Source of the DNA: Ostrinia nubilalis
Lineage: Eukaryota; Arthropoda; Insecta; Lepidoptera; Crambidae
Length of the DNA stretch: 64,000 nucleotides
Assembly: GCF_963855985.1 (NCBI RefSeq)
Contig: NC_087099.1
Location: 14,724,001-14,788,000, forward strand
Direction of reading: 5' to 3'
A model generated the notes under the pieces. The model saw only the letters and a program-made list of their open reading frames with translations, did not search any database and was not told the origin of the DNA. The position numbers and the translations under genes were made by a program. Shown piece after piece: positions 1 through 10,639 of the stretch (positions within the stretch are counted from its first letter, which is position 1; every line of letters begins with the position of its first letter).

Positions 1-1076
1 GTGTTAAAGCGAGGACCTAAATCCTGTTCGCAAGTTCTCTCAACGTTTATACACATTTTCTCAGACAGCTTTTTGTACAGATCTTCAACATCACTATCAA
101 TCGACTTTGGTACTTCACTCGTATCACTAGTGTTATCTCCTTTGTAGTTTTTGTTGCCTTCAATATACTCGTTGCACAAAAGAGAATCTTCATCAATATC
201 TGTATCAGATTTTTCAAATGGGCTACTATCTCCATACTCCTCTTTATTTTCACTGTAATCGCTTTCTTTCACGTCTTTATCGTCGACAATTTTGATGACC
301 TCATCGTTATTAGAGCTGTTACTATTGTCGCTCTTGGTATCATCAGTTCGATCGTTCTCCGATTCAGAAATGGGAAATTTAGAAGATCCATCATCTAAAG
401 AGTTACTGATAATTTGATTACGTGAGATGCTGCATACATTGTTGGCATTATTTACGTGATTATCTACATGTCTCGCGAATTCAGCATGTGCTTCTGTAAC
501 GTGTATCCTGTATTCGACTGTTTTGTTTTCCGATATGGATATAAACGACGTTTGGGTTTCTAATGTTTTGTTGTCTATAGCTTTTCTTATAGCACCCTCT
601 GTTTCGGCTAGTTCAATGATAGTTTTGCTGGTTTGTGTAAATATTTCTTGGGCTATGGAGCAAGTGTGGAAGGTAGCTGAAGTGGCTTTGCTGATTTTGT
701 TTATCGTTTCATACTGGATGTTCATGTTTGAGGGTGTTCTTTGCTTGCTCACGTCTCTCAGGTTGATGACGCTCTGGTTTCCGTGGAGGTGGAAGGTGGT
801 TTCGCTGTCGTCGCTTTCGTCAAGCTCGATGACGTAGGTCTCCTTGCTGGAGGAGTTGTTTTTATCGGAGCTACTGTCGGTGAAGTCCAGGGAGTACACG
901 TTCGAAGTGGCTACACTTTTTTGTGAATCTGTATATTTTACGTCGCCTACTAGATCTTCGATTTCTTCGTCCTACAACAGGAAAGTTCTATCGGTCACAT
1001 TTCTCACACAAATACAAGTTCAGTCGACTGAACATAAATCTATAGAAACGATACAAAAAATGAAAGTACTTACCAT
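1..1076 (-). CDS. Unrecognised acidic Ser/Asp-rich protein, 5' part (continues beyond the left edge)
   Basis: Two exons are visible. Exon 1 supplies only the start codon (1074-1076), followed directly by a GTAAGT donor. Exon 2 runs from 971 down past base 1, after a TTGTAG acceptor. The join reads MDEEIEDLVGDV and stays open for 323 codons to the window edge. No other Met occurs until about residue 80, which supports this start. The protein is hydrophilic and rich in Asp, Glu, Ser and Asn, with long acidic stretches (for example KSDNSNSSNNDEV). I see no membrane segment, zinc motif or known domain; low complexity suggests a largely disordered, possibly nuclear or scaffold protein, which is inference. 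The 5' UTR contains a two-codon upstream ORF (ATG TTG TAA). I do not recognise the family. Splice sites and the long open frame make a real gene likely. Confidence 0.75.
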
Positions 1077-1161
1077 TGCAAGACAATTTAGAACAAAAAA
1101 TAATACAAATTACAACATGAACCGCAGTGTAACCACCGAAACGCGTACTTTACGTATTTAA

Positions 1162-2720
1162 AAATATTTCAGTGCAATTCTGACAGGCCATGACAACTTT
1201 GAACTGAGAAATTGTCTTTTGACTTTAGTTTTTAATTGTCATTTAGGTAGAAATTATAAGTTTATGGTTAAAAAAGTTTTATAGAGCGAAAAAGTGTTGT
1301 TCTTTACATTTTAGGCCGATATTTCAAGTTGCAAAGAAACAATGAGCGTTTATTATTTAGAATGAATATAATCTGAACAAGGTTTTGTAAATAAAACAAA
1401 GTTGTACATTAAAATATGACAAACTATTTAATCCACGTCTAGTGAAATCTCCACCCGCAGCTAGAGCCGGTATAGGTGTACAAATATCACAACAATAGAT
1501 ACCCATATCAGTTCCGATGTCCATAACACATAAACCACGTACAATAATACATACAAACTTACAACACGAACGAAGGCAGTTGGCACTCGGCAAACTCAAT
1601 TAACTTTGAACCTTAAACTAAAGTTATAAAGTCGGATATATTGGGGAAAATCGACAGGTTTTTTTTATGCATAAAAAGGCACGATCGCACCTGATGTTAA
1701 GTAGGATGCAGTCTAGGATGGTATATATTTGCCCTGTAGGGTTGAGTTCAAGTGGTGTTCATCCAACCCTCACTGGTCACAGCTTAAAACCTTCACTGGT
1801 TGGATTTCAATCGAGACCAAGCTGTAGATCCTGGCTATACAGGAGTGGCAGTGGTGGGAAAGTGTGGTGGGATAAGTCCCGTAAGAGGTGGTTTGCATTT
1901 GCCGTCGTGGCAATGTACGACGCTCGGTAAGAAAGAAAGAATTCGTTTTTATAAGCGAGAAAAACATGGATATTTTGTGTTGAGGCAAGCGATTCAGAAC
2001 ATTACAATACGATCATCTCGATCGATATGATAATTAAATCTGAGTTAGCTAAAGCAAGATTGGGTATGAGTTGACTACGCCAACTGTTTTCCTTCGTATT
2101 GTTATGGGGCAAGGGCTCTATACTTCAGTTTTATGACGACATAAATTTGAAGGTTCCTGCAAATTAGCGTTTTTTAAGACCATGAACTTTTAAACATAAT
2201 ATAACATCGTTTTATCTCATAAATGCTTCGTCGCTTTTTGGCAAGTATTGATTTCACTAAGATAAAAAAACGCAAACGCGTTTAGTTAAAACAGTTTTAA
2301 GTCAGTTTTATGATTTATAAATAAACGGATTTTTATCGCTATCGTCATAAAACATGTATAGAATATAATAAATAGTCATTGCACACATCCACTGTAATTC
2401 TGCCCAAAATTATGTCTATAAAGACTTTATTGTCTCACATTTATGTATGAAAATCGCATTACTGAACTAGTTGGGCAAAAATACAATGCATGCAATTTTA
2501 AACAATAATATACTTAACATGTATAAATAGTAAATATAAATAGATTAATATAAAATACAACACGCTAGGAGCGCAAAAATTGTTCTGACATCAGGTAATG
2601 ATAATGATTAACATTATAATAAAATTATAAAGCTGCAAAGTAGGATCTAAGTATAATTTACAATCTCTAAAACTAACATTTTGATCACAAGCAAACGCCT
2701 TTGAGTTACTACAATGATTA
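1162..2720. other. Intergenic AT-rich stretch with repeat fragments
   Basis: This holds the presumed promoter side of the left-edge gene and no coding frame I can support. Two repeat pieces are visible. At about 1655-1725 is a copy (reverse strand) of a family that recurs at about 43,318-43,370 and 55,390-55,470, marked by CCTAGACTGCATC and ATGCATAAAAA. At about 1783-1884 is a degenerate copy of the family seen at 9,820-9,990. Confidence 0.5.
1783..1884 (+). repeat. Interspersed repeat, degenerate copy (family also at 9,820, 25,025, 28,881 and 50,065)
   Basis: It shares the run AAGCTGTAGATCCTGGCTA, then a GCAGTGGTGGGAA block and a final AGTCCCG, with the better copy at 9,820-9,990. The divergence suggests an old insertion. 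Family name not known to me. Confidence 0.55.
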
Positions 2721-2722
2721 TA

Positions 2723-4389
2723 CAGGGTGACAGGTAAAGCGATACATTCCTTGAAAGGGGTTAAAGTAGAGCTTATTTGCAGTCATTTAAGTCATATGAC
2801 ACCATGTCCGAAACTTGTTCATTTCCAAGTTATTCAAGATTTAAGTATTTTTTAAAAAATCTCCAGTTTTTATGTTAAAATGTACCCTTGTAATGAAGAA
2901 TACGGAATAATGTTAACTTTTTTGTTGTATTCGTATAGCTAAATAATAAGATTGACATTTTAAATTAAAATTTGCAAGAAAGAATCGTCATTACTCAAGT
3001 AAAAGCTAAAAAACCATGTATTATTTTGCAAAAAAAATATGTTTTAGGTAATTAAACGAAGAATTTCCAAGAAAAAATGTATGGAATGTTGTGTACAAAT
3101 TACAGAATTTAGTTCCTTGATTCATTAGCTATTCAAAAAGGTACAGGTGTTTAACAAACACTACATAATTATTTTTTTATTTGAATTTAAACGTCTAGTA
3201 AGATACTTTCATAAAAAAAAAATAAATAAAAAAGTCACACTAACAACTGTTCTTGGGTCTCAATAAATGAAAAACTTAGTATTTTAATAATAATTGTATC
3301 ACCTAATTTTATCTAGGTACATTATTTTAAGTCCTGCTCAAACTGTGAGCCCCGTCTTCTAATACAAGCTCGTAGTCTGTTTCTCACTTTTGTTTTTGTG
3401 ACTCTTGTTGTCAAACTGCTGAATATCTTGAGCTGCCCTCTGAATGCGCTCACGAAGCTGTTGCTCGTTGTTTACGGGGGTTACATACAAGAGATACTTC
3501 ATGTGACCCCATAAATAAAAATCGCAAGGGGTCAGATCCGGACTTCTGGCTGGCCAAGGAATGGGTCCACCGCGCCCAATCCAACGAAGTGGATATTGTT
3601 GATCCATCCATTGGCGTACACTGAGCCGAAAGTGTGCTGTGAGTGTGAAAGCTTCGTGAGCGCATTCAGAGGGCAGCTCAAGATATTCAGCAAAGTTTGA
3701 CAACAAGAGTCACAAAAACAGAAGTGAGAAACAGACTACGAGCTTGTATTAGAAGACGGGGCTCACAGTTTGAGCAGGACTTAAAATAATGTACCTAGAT
3801 AAAATTAGGTGATACAATTATTATTAAAATACTAAGTTTTTCATTTATTGAGACCCAAGAACAGTTGTTAGTGTGACTTTTTTATTTATTTATTTTTTTA
3901 TGAAAGTATCTTACTAGACGTTTAAATTCAAATAAAAAAATAATTGTGTAGTGTTTGTTAAACACCTGTACCTTTTTGAATAGCTAATGAATCAAGGAAC
4001 TAAATTCTGTAATTTGTACATAACATTCCATACATTTTTTCTTGGAAATTCTTCGTTTAATTACCTAAAACATATTTTTTTTGCAAAATAATACATGGTT
4101 TTTTAGCTTTTACTTGAGTAATGACGATTCTTTCTTGCAAATTTTAATTTAAAATGTCAATCTTATTATTTAGCTATACGAATACAACAAAAAAGTTAAC
4201 ATTATTCCGTATTCTTCATTACAAGGGTACATTTTAACATAAAAACTGGAGATTTTTTAAAAAATACTTAAATCTTGAATAACTTGGAAATGAACAAGTT
4301 TCGGACATGGTGTCATATGACTTAAATGACTGCAAATAAGCTCTACTTTAACCCCTTTCAAGGAATGTATCGCTTTACCTGTCACCCTG
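2723..4389. mobile_element. Foldback element with Tc1/mariner-like transposase remnant
   Basis: A 1,667-bp near-perfect inverted repeat. The arms are 2723-3459 and 3650-4389 (about 740 bp each), with a 190-bp spacer. Both ends start CAGGGTGACAGG and are flanked by TA (2721-2722 and 4390-4391), the duplication typical of the Tc1/mariner superfamily. The middle, read on the minus strand (3359-3706), encodes a transposase tail with WPARSPDLTPCDFYLWG, a block common in insect Tc1/mariner-type transposases around the last catalytic Asp. The arms carry repeated pieces of the same gene, so the element looks like two head-to-head copies fused through the transposase. No complete transposase remains, so it is non-autonomous. 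Confidence 0.85.
3359..3706 (-). pseudogene. Transposase C-terminal fragment (Tc1/mariner-like)
   Basis: A 115-codon frame lies across the centre of the foldback element. The central third (PLRWIGRGGP, WPARSPDLTPCDFYLWGHMK, then a stretch ending in LRERIQRAAQDI) is a recognisable transposase C-terminal block. The two ends of the frame are arm sequence read in either direction. The N-terminal DNA-binding region and the first two catalytic acidic residues are absent, so it cannot be active. Confidence 0.7.
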
Positions 4390-5004
4390 TATTTTATCTG
4401 TAGTTCGAATACTTACAAATAGGTTTATCGTATTTGTTCACCAGTTGGCGCCACTAGTAAGGAAGCTCCTGTCACTGTCAAGTGACAGGCGCCAATTGGT
4501 TCTGAGTTCAAATACAGTAGGTACACTTTTGAACATTTCAGTTGCGATACATTATTAAATATATCTGTAAATGATACATAGCCAATTTTAAATAGATTTC
4601 CGTCCATTACCGTTGTTCCATTACTGTTGAAAAAGACATTACAGCGATAGTATTAGAGATTGTAAAATCAGTTTCATACCTACTTTATGTAGGTGAAGAG
4701 ACTAGCAATAGACATCATAGAAACCAATGAGTTTTTAAAACAACAATAATAAATACAAGCAAATTAATTTACTTAGTAAATAAATACATAGTTTATAATT
4801 CTGACGGCAGTTATGGTTGTATTCTACGACTACCATAAAACAGTCCACGAATAAAATAATTGTTTAAACATATTTGTGTGCAATGGATATTTTTGTGTGA
4901 GCTACATGTTGTGCGGCAGTAGAAAATAAATGATTGAAGTAAAATAATGACAATTAACTCAGCAGCATAAATGGCAATGCCAGATTTTGTATGGAAGGTG
5001 GTGT

Positions 5005-5166
5005 CTTTTTTTTTGGCGCGGCTATCGACCAAACCTTGTTTTTTGTAAAATCATCAAACTTCTAATGCTCGTAGTTTAGAAGTATACATGTTATAGTAAG
5101 TTAGGTTTATTACACTATTTTGTAACCAAAAAACAAGGTTTGGTCGATGGCCGCGCGAAAAAAAAA
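5005..5166. repeat. Palindromic short element
   Basis: Long inverted repeat. The left arm (about 5005-5046) runs from a T tract through GGCGCGGCTATCGACC to AAACCTTGTTTTTTG. The right arm (about 5125-5166) is its complement with one or two changes, ending in an A tract. The spacer is AT-rich and about 80 bp. No coding content; likely a MITE-like foldback repeat. Confidence 0.65.
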
Positions 5167-6600
5167 GAGCCAGAAAAAAAGAAGACCAATATCTAAAGGC
5201 GAGTAGAGACTAGAGCATATCCATGTAATGTAACGTTCTTGTCTATACAGGTAAAATGTACGACGCAAGGTTTGTGAGATGGTGACACTTTCAAGTGACA
5301 CCAGAAAATTTCATGGAGCGGCTCGTTGTTCTGTTACAAGTAAATGCTCTAGCTAGTCTATGCTCACCTTTATAGTTGACATTGGCAAAATGAAAATCAT
5401 TGGCAGTTTTTTTTATTGAAAGTGCTTTATGTATAAAAATTAGTATTCTATGAAGAATGGACTCTACATACCTATTTTGAGCTAGTAGAAATGACATAAA
5501 TGATTTGTCAGTTGGCACTTTAAAATAAAAACAACTTAATAGCGGAATGCTAAGATTTGGAGCAAGTATTGGCAATTTTTAATGTAACCAGTCAAATGTA
5601 CTTCCATTTTTAGATATGTTTATCCTTTGTCACATTATTAAACTAAACACATCAAGTAAAAACATAGAACGCATAAACTATGTGTAGAAAATGCACACAA
5701 ATATGTATAGGGAAATGCTAAGATTTCTCAACAGATGGCGTGACAACGTCAACAAGGTCACGTGACAGTTTCATAGTGGCGCCATCTGCGCCGAGTCAGG
5801 AGTATAGTTCCCTATTACATCAACAATATTTAAAACTACATACGAATACGCTCTAATACATACATATGAATAATCTGAACATCCACATAATATTTATGCA
5901 ATAAATACCCTTTAATATCCAATAATTTACCTAAACTTAACAATTAGAACATACTGAACCCTTCTATAATATGCTTAACACAGCAAATATAAATGTAAAC
6001 CTTTTAGATAGTAGCCAATAAAATATAAAACAAAATATTTTTTATAGTCGAGAGCGTGTTACACGCCTTTTTACAAACCACACATAATTACGTAATTACT
6101 AAACAACGAAATTTTGCGATAAACAAAAAAAATATTTCAAGAATTTCCCTTCTGATATGTAGAACTCTATACATACGATATAGACAACAAGACATTTTGA
6201 AAACGAATAAAAATCTCATAAATACAACATATTTTCGTTATAGACATCAATACTTGAATACCCACTCGATTACACTTTATAATACTTTAACACTAAGAGT
6301 TCTTTTTGATTGGATAACAGCTACCTTTGATCAATAATATCAATTCGGTATAGTGCAGCTATTAGGCCAGAGGGGCTGCCCACTTCTGGCCTTTGTTTCT
6401 GGGCTAGAGGGGGGAGAGGGCAGCTTAGGCAAGGGTTGTCTTGACAGTCTGAGCCATGGGGGCAAAATTAAGGCAGGGTCCCCCACTCTTATACATTAAA
6501 CTTTAAGAACATATTTAAGGTAGGTATGTAGATGTCTCCCTGCCCCCTTCTGTACGTAGCCGTAGGTAGTGCAAGATATGACGCTACAACACTACTACTA

Positions 6601-6779
6601 TGTGCTTACCATGAGTTTACGTTAGGTGTGCTCGCTAGCGAATACGTCAAAAAAATCTATGAAGATTTAATTTCTTGAAAGTAGCCGCTAGAGGCGCTGC
6701 ACAATATGTCATACATTTAATGTCATTTTTTTACGCAGTCGCTAGCGAGCACACCAAACGTAAACTCATGGTAAGCACA
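6601..6779. mobile_element. MITE with about 40-bp terminal inverted repeats
   Basis: The ends read TGTGCTTACCATGAGTTTAC and its complement at 6760-6779, and the pairing continues through GTGTGCTCGCTAGCGA. It is 179 bp with no coding content. I could not settle the target duplication. Confidence 0.75.
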
Positions 6780-7289
6780 CTAGTACTAGTACAACCAAGC
6801 CATACAATAATAGCTTCAGGTTGCCTACATCAAAGATATCACTGATCAAAGTTCATAGCATCTTTTGTTAACTACAAAAGTAGATTACATTTTTCATTCT
6901 TTCTGAGGGTTACACTTTACCTACTTTTAATGTTTGAATGAATGTAACCCTATCCGTTAATATACAATATACCAAAAGATACTAGCATGGTCCTAAAGAA
7001 GATAATTCGAGATAGTTAAGACACCACGAGGGTATACATTACAAATTACACTCAAATACAACACCGACAGTCGTTTATGTATACGTTAATATTGTATAGT
7101 CGACACCAGAAATCCGAAAAATATACATTGATTTAGATTCCAAAACATAATCAGCATGACGATGGCAGCTTACGAATGCATAAGTACAAAAGTTGTGTTA
7201 TTTTTATACAAGCTGCTGTTTTTGTATAAAAATCGAAATTAATGAGGTTCTCAGAGCCCTAAATCAGCTATCCAAATAAAAAGTTTGTA

Positions 7290-7450
7290 TATCCATTAGG
7301 TCACCGAAGCGAACCAGGAACGAAATGGAGGCGCTCTGTAGGGCTATTACGTAGTTTCGAGTCTGTTACCGTCTCTCATGCTAGCATCTCGCTTTGCGTG
7401 AGAGAGATGACAATATTCGAAACTTTGCGTAACGTTTTTCGGAGTAATCC
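7290..7450. repeat. Interspersed inverted-repeat element, copy 1
   Basis: Shares CATCTCGCTTTGCGTGAG, ATTCGAAACTT and GTTTTTCGGAGTA with the stretch at 8,500-8,660. The two ends are imperfect inverted complements of one another (TACGTAGTTTCG against CGAAACTTTGCGTAACG), so it is MITE-like. Confidence 0.55.
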
Positions 7451-8260
7451 CATTGAATTTTAAGCGAAATTAGGTGTGTTAAGCTATGCAATTCATTTCG
7501 TCAACCTAATCGGCTTCTTATTTTACATATAATAACACTTCCAAGTATTCTATAATGATAAAATGTATATGTTTTCACGACAACAATATTGGAAGTATGA
7601 TCTGCAATATTTGCTCAGTTTAATTATAATGATATTATTCATATTTACATATGAAGTGTAAAATATATTTATTTAATATAATTTGATACATACAACAGTA
7701 CGTAAATAAAGTATATTCCACCAGCACACAAGAGAAGGAAATGGTACACTGCGTGTTTAATAAAACGGTGTTGTAAAATATATGTCATTGTCAAATGATA
7801 TGAATTTCACTTAGATGGTATCATTATCTTGAAAGGTAGACATACATCCAGACTCGATCAAATTAATAACAATTCTCTTCATAATTCTCTTTATATTGGA
7901 AAAATCTATGATTAGTTAAAATTAAATTTTACTTCCCTTCTCAGAACCAACTTCATAATACTTTTCTTAGCACCTCTAAGGTCTTATGTAAAGGTCTGAA
8001 AACTCTGTTACTCCCATGCAATATACAGGTTTTTTAAAAAGAATTTTTAAAATCTTGCAATTTTTAAAATACTACGATAGAAACCACCAGAGTAGAGAAT
8101 CCCGACCTTTTCAATTTGGTAAAGTTTTTTCACATATACAAACATTCCAATTCTATTCACAATAAAGACATATAAAACCTATAAATAGACGATTACTGGG
8201 GCACATGGAGATTTATAAAACTCTAACAAGTACACACAAGTAACCTACTTCTATAATATA

Positions 8261-8330
8261 CAGGGTGAACTAGTTACAAACAACACGAGAAATGTCCATC
8301 AATTTGGATATAACTAATTTAATCATCCTG
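8261..8330. mobile_element. Very short TA-flanked MITE-like element
   Basis: Begins CAGGGTGA and ends TCATCCTG, with TA on both sides (8259-8260, 8331-8332). It is only 70 bp. The ends resemble those of the foldback element at 2,723. Probably a residual Tc1/mariner-type solo element; short, so only moderately supported. Confidence 0.4.
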
Positions 8331-8499
8331 TATACTACTCGAGTTGCGAGTATACTCAATACAAAATGACCTCCTTATTGATATTGTAGACTAAATAAAC
8401 AAAACTAATTGTTATTATCTTGACAAATATTCAAGTATCAATAAATAAATGGTGTTACAAATAAATTGCCTTGTCCCTTTGCAGTTAATTAAGACTGAG

Positions 8500-8660
8500 T
8501 ACACGTCCGTACCAGGGCAACTACGAAACGCCGTTTACGTAGTTTCGGGTCTGTCTGTCACCGTCGCTCATGCTGGTATCTCGCTTTGCGTGAGGGGGAT
8601 GGAACATTCGAAACTTCGAATAGCGTTTTTCGGAGTAGCCCCGCTGTCCGTCCGAATGAA
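8500..8660. repeat. Interspersed inverted-repeat element, copy 2
   Basis: Second copy of the element at 7,290-7,450, with CATGCTGGTATCTCGCTTTG, CATTCGAAACTTCGAATAGC and TTTTTCGGAGTAGCCCC. The 76-codon frame across it is a by-product. Confidence 0.55.
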
Positions 8661-9089
8661 TCACTCGCGTATAATTTAGGAGGTCATGGTACTCTTATAC
8701 TACGTTGTCCGCAGCGTGGCTGTGGCTCGTCCGCGGCGGCCTAGCGAAATAAAACAGATTCTTTAGATTATTTATTTAACTATCAAGGATGTGTATGAAG
8801 TTGATAGGTAATGAAAAAAGCACGAAACCGTCACGTTGGCATATTTAAGACATACCTAGTTATCTAAAAAGAAAATAGAATTGAACGGCGGATTTACGGG
8901 GTGGTGCTACACGTCTGTTAAATTGGTTCGACTAAACGATTTAGTTACCTACTCGAATTTTTTTTTGTTCAGGTACGTTTATAGTATCTAAACGTTAAAT
9001 AAATTGCTCGCCACTCGACTAAAATACTCAACCAGTGTGAACAAGGCTTAACGTAGTGCTGAGACCATTCCGTCACCGGGCCGGAAGAC

Positions 9090-9240
9090 ATAGTGTGGGC
9101 AGTCCCCACTAGGTGGACCGACGATCTGGTGAAGGTCGCGGGAGGTGCCTGGATGCGGGTAGCGCAGGACCGGTCGTTATAGAAATAATTGGGGGCGGGC
9201 TTTGTCCAGCAGTGGACGTCATTCGGCTGAAACGAACGAC
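9090..9240 (+). mobile_element. RTE-type LINE 3' tail fragment
   Basis: One frame reads RWTDDLVKVAGGAWMRVAQD then RSL and a stop, the typical last residues of lepidopteran RTE-type ORF2 proteins, followed by TTGTCCAGCAGTGGACGTC. Everything upstream of this tail is missing. Related tails occur at about 14,190, 19,495 and 51,520. Confidence 0.6.
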
Positions 9241-9338
9241 GAACGATACAACCACTCCGTCAATCGGCAATCGAAGTACTGTGGACACTCTGCAACTTCG
9301 TCGTTCATATTGTGTGTGGTTAACACCTGTGGTTATTC

Positions 9339-9765
9339 CAGGGTTCGAAATTATCAAGATAATTACGCTCCATGATAATTATCGGATAATTATCAACAGT
9401 ATAAGAAACATTTGTCATATTTATTCATAAGACATTTTGATTTCGAATGTTGCTTTATGTTTTTGGTTGCTGATTGTTGTCAAGTTATCCATCGCTAGTC
9501 ACATAAAGCTTGGAAAATAGATAAACATTTTGACGCTAGATAACTATTGATCATTGTGGAGCTAAATAGATAGGTTTTTGTCTAACTATGTTTATTAACG
9601 CCTACCACTAAACGCAAGTGCGGAAATACACATTCGAAAACTTCGAATACAGTTAATTTTCACGAGAGCATTTTTTTGTTATTATCAACCGATAATTATC
9701 CATCTGTTATTATCACGACAATTATCCATATAATTATCATTGATAATTATCCTTTCGAACCCTGG
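9339..9765. mobile_element. hAT-type MITE
   Basis: A 427-bp element with ends CAGGGTTCGAAA and TTTCGAACCCTG. It is flanked by GGTTATTC (9331-9338) and GGTTACTC (9766-9773), an 8-bp duplication with one change, as expected for hAT elements. Both subterminal regions carry clustered GATAATTATC palindromes. No coding content. Confidence 0.75.
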
Positions 9766-9819
9766 GTTACTCACCAACTCGCATCTATTTTACTTCTGTG
9801 GACGGATGTAATGCTATGC

Positions 9820-9990
9820 GGACCTCCTATGTTCTTCTGATTAATTTCGTTGCGGGTCCAATGACAGTTTAACTTTCCCCCGGGACAAACTTGACCTTCA
9901 TTGGTTGGGTTTTTGTGGCGGTCAAGCTGTAGATCCTGGCTACACAGGAGTTGCAGTGGTGGGAACGAGAGGTGGGAATAGTCCCGTTCT
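9820..9990 (+). repeat. Interspersed repeat, well-preserved copy
   Basis: About 170 bp, from CCTCCTATGTTCTTCTGA to AGTCCCG. It is the reverse complement of 25,025-25,200 and 28,881-29,056, and part of it also lies at 50,065-50,150 and 1,783-1,884. It sits downstream of the PPCS 3' minisatellite and may be part of the PPCS 3' UTR. Confidence 0.65.
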
Positions 9991-10024
9991 GTGGTCGGAG
10001 GTGACGAGTACTCCGTCGTTGGTA

Positions 10025-10639
10025 GTGGTGTGCCTCACCTATTCCGGCGTGAGGTAGAGGCGGCGGCGGACGCGCGACAATCAGCGCGGCTGCGGCGGCG
10101 GGTCGGCGCGCTCGCCCGCGCCCGCCAGGTGCTCGCTGTGTATAGTAGTGGTGTGCCTCACCTATTCCGGCGTGAGGTAGAGGCGGCGGCGGACGCGCGA
10201 CAATCAGCGCGGCTGCGGCGGCGGGTCGGCGCGCTCGCCCGCGCCCGCCAGGTGCTCGCTGTGTATAGTAGTGGTGTGCCTCACCTATTCCGGCGTGAGG
10301 TAGAGGCGGCGGCGGACGCGCGACAATCAGCGCGGCTGCGGCGGCGGGTCGGCGCGCTCGCCCGCGCCCGCCAGGTGCTCGCTGTGTATAGTAGTGGTGT
10401 GCCTCACCTATTCCGGCGTGAGGTAGAGGCGGCGGCGGACGCGCGACAATCAGCGCGGCTGCGGCGGCGGGTCGGCGCGCTCGCCCGCGCCCGCCAGGTG
10501 CTCGCTGTGTATAGTAGTGGTGTGCCTCACCTATTCCGGCGTGAGGTAGAGGCGGCGGCGGACGCGCGACAATCAGCGCGGCTGCGGCGGCGGGTCGGCG
10601 CGCTCGCCCGCGCCCGCCAAATGTTCGCTGTGCAAGCGA
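10025..10639. repeat. 123-bp minisatellite (five copies) derived from the PPCS terminal exon
   Basis: Copies start at 10025, 10148, 10271, 10394 and 10517, a strict 123-bp period, GC-rich, starting GTGGTGTGCCTCACC on the plus strand. The copy nearest the gene is the real end of the PPCS last exon: on the minus strand it encodes [11 protein letters not shown] and a stop. The other four copies repeat that coding end and its stop within what must be 3' UTR or downstream DNA. Long frames through the array (276 codons minus, 245 codons plus) arise only because 123 is divisible by three. Confidence 0.9.

Larger units (their letters stand above)
4392..9088. other. Gene-free region with small inverted-repeat elements
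   Basis: No coding frame with family resemblance or splice support was found on either strand. The small palindromic or MITE-like elements listed separately (5,005, 6,601, 7,290, 8,261, 8,500) are the only structure I could identify. Confidence 0.5.
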
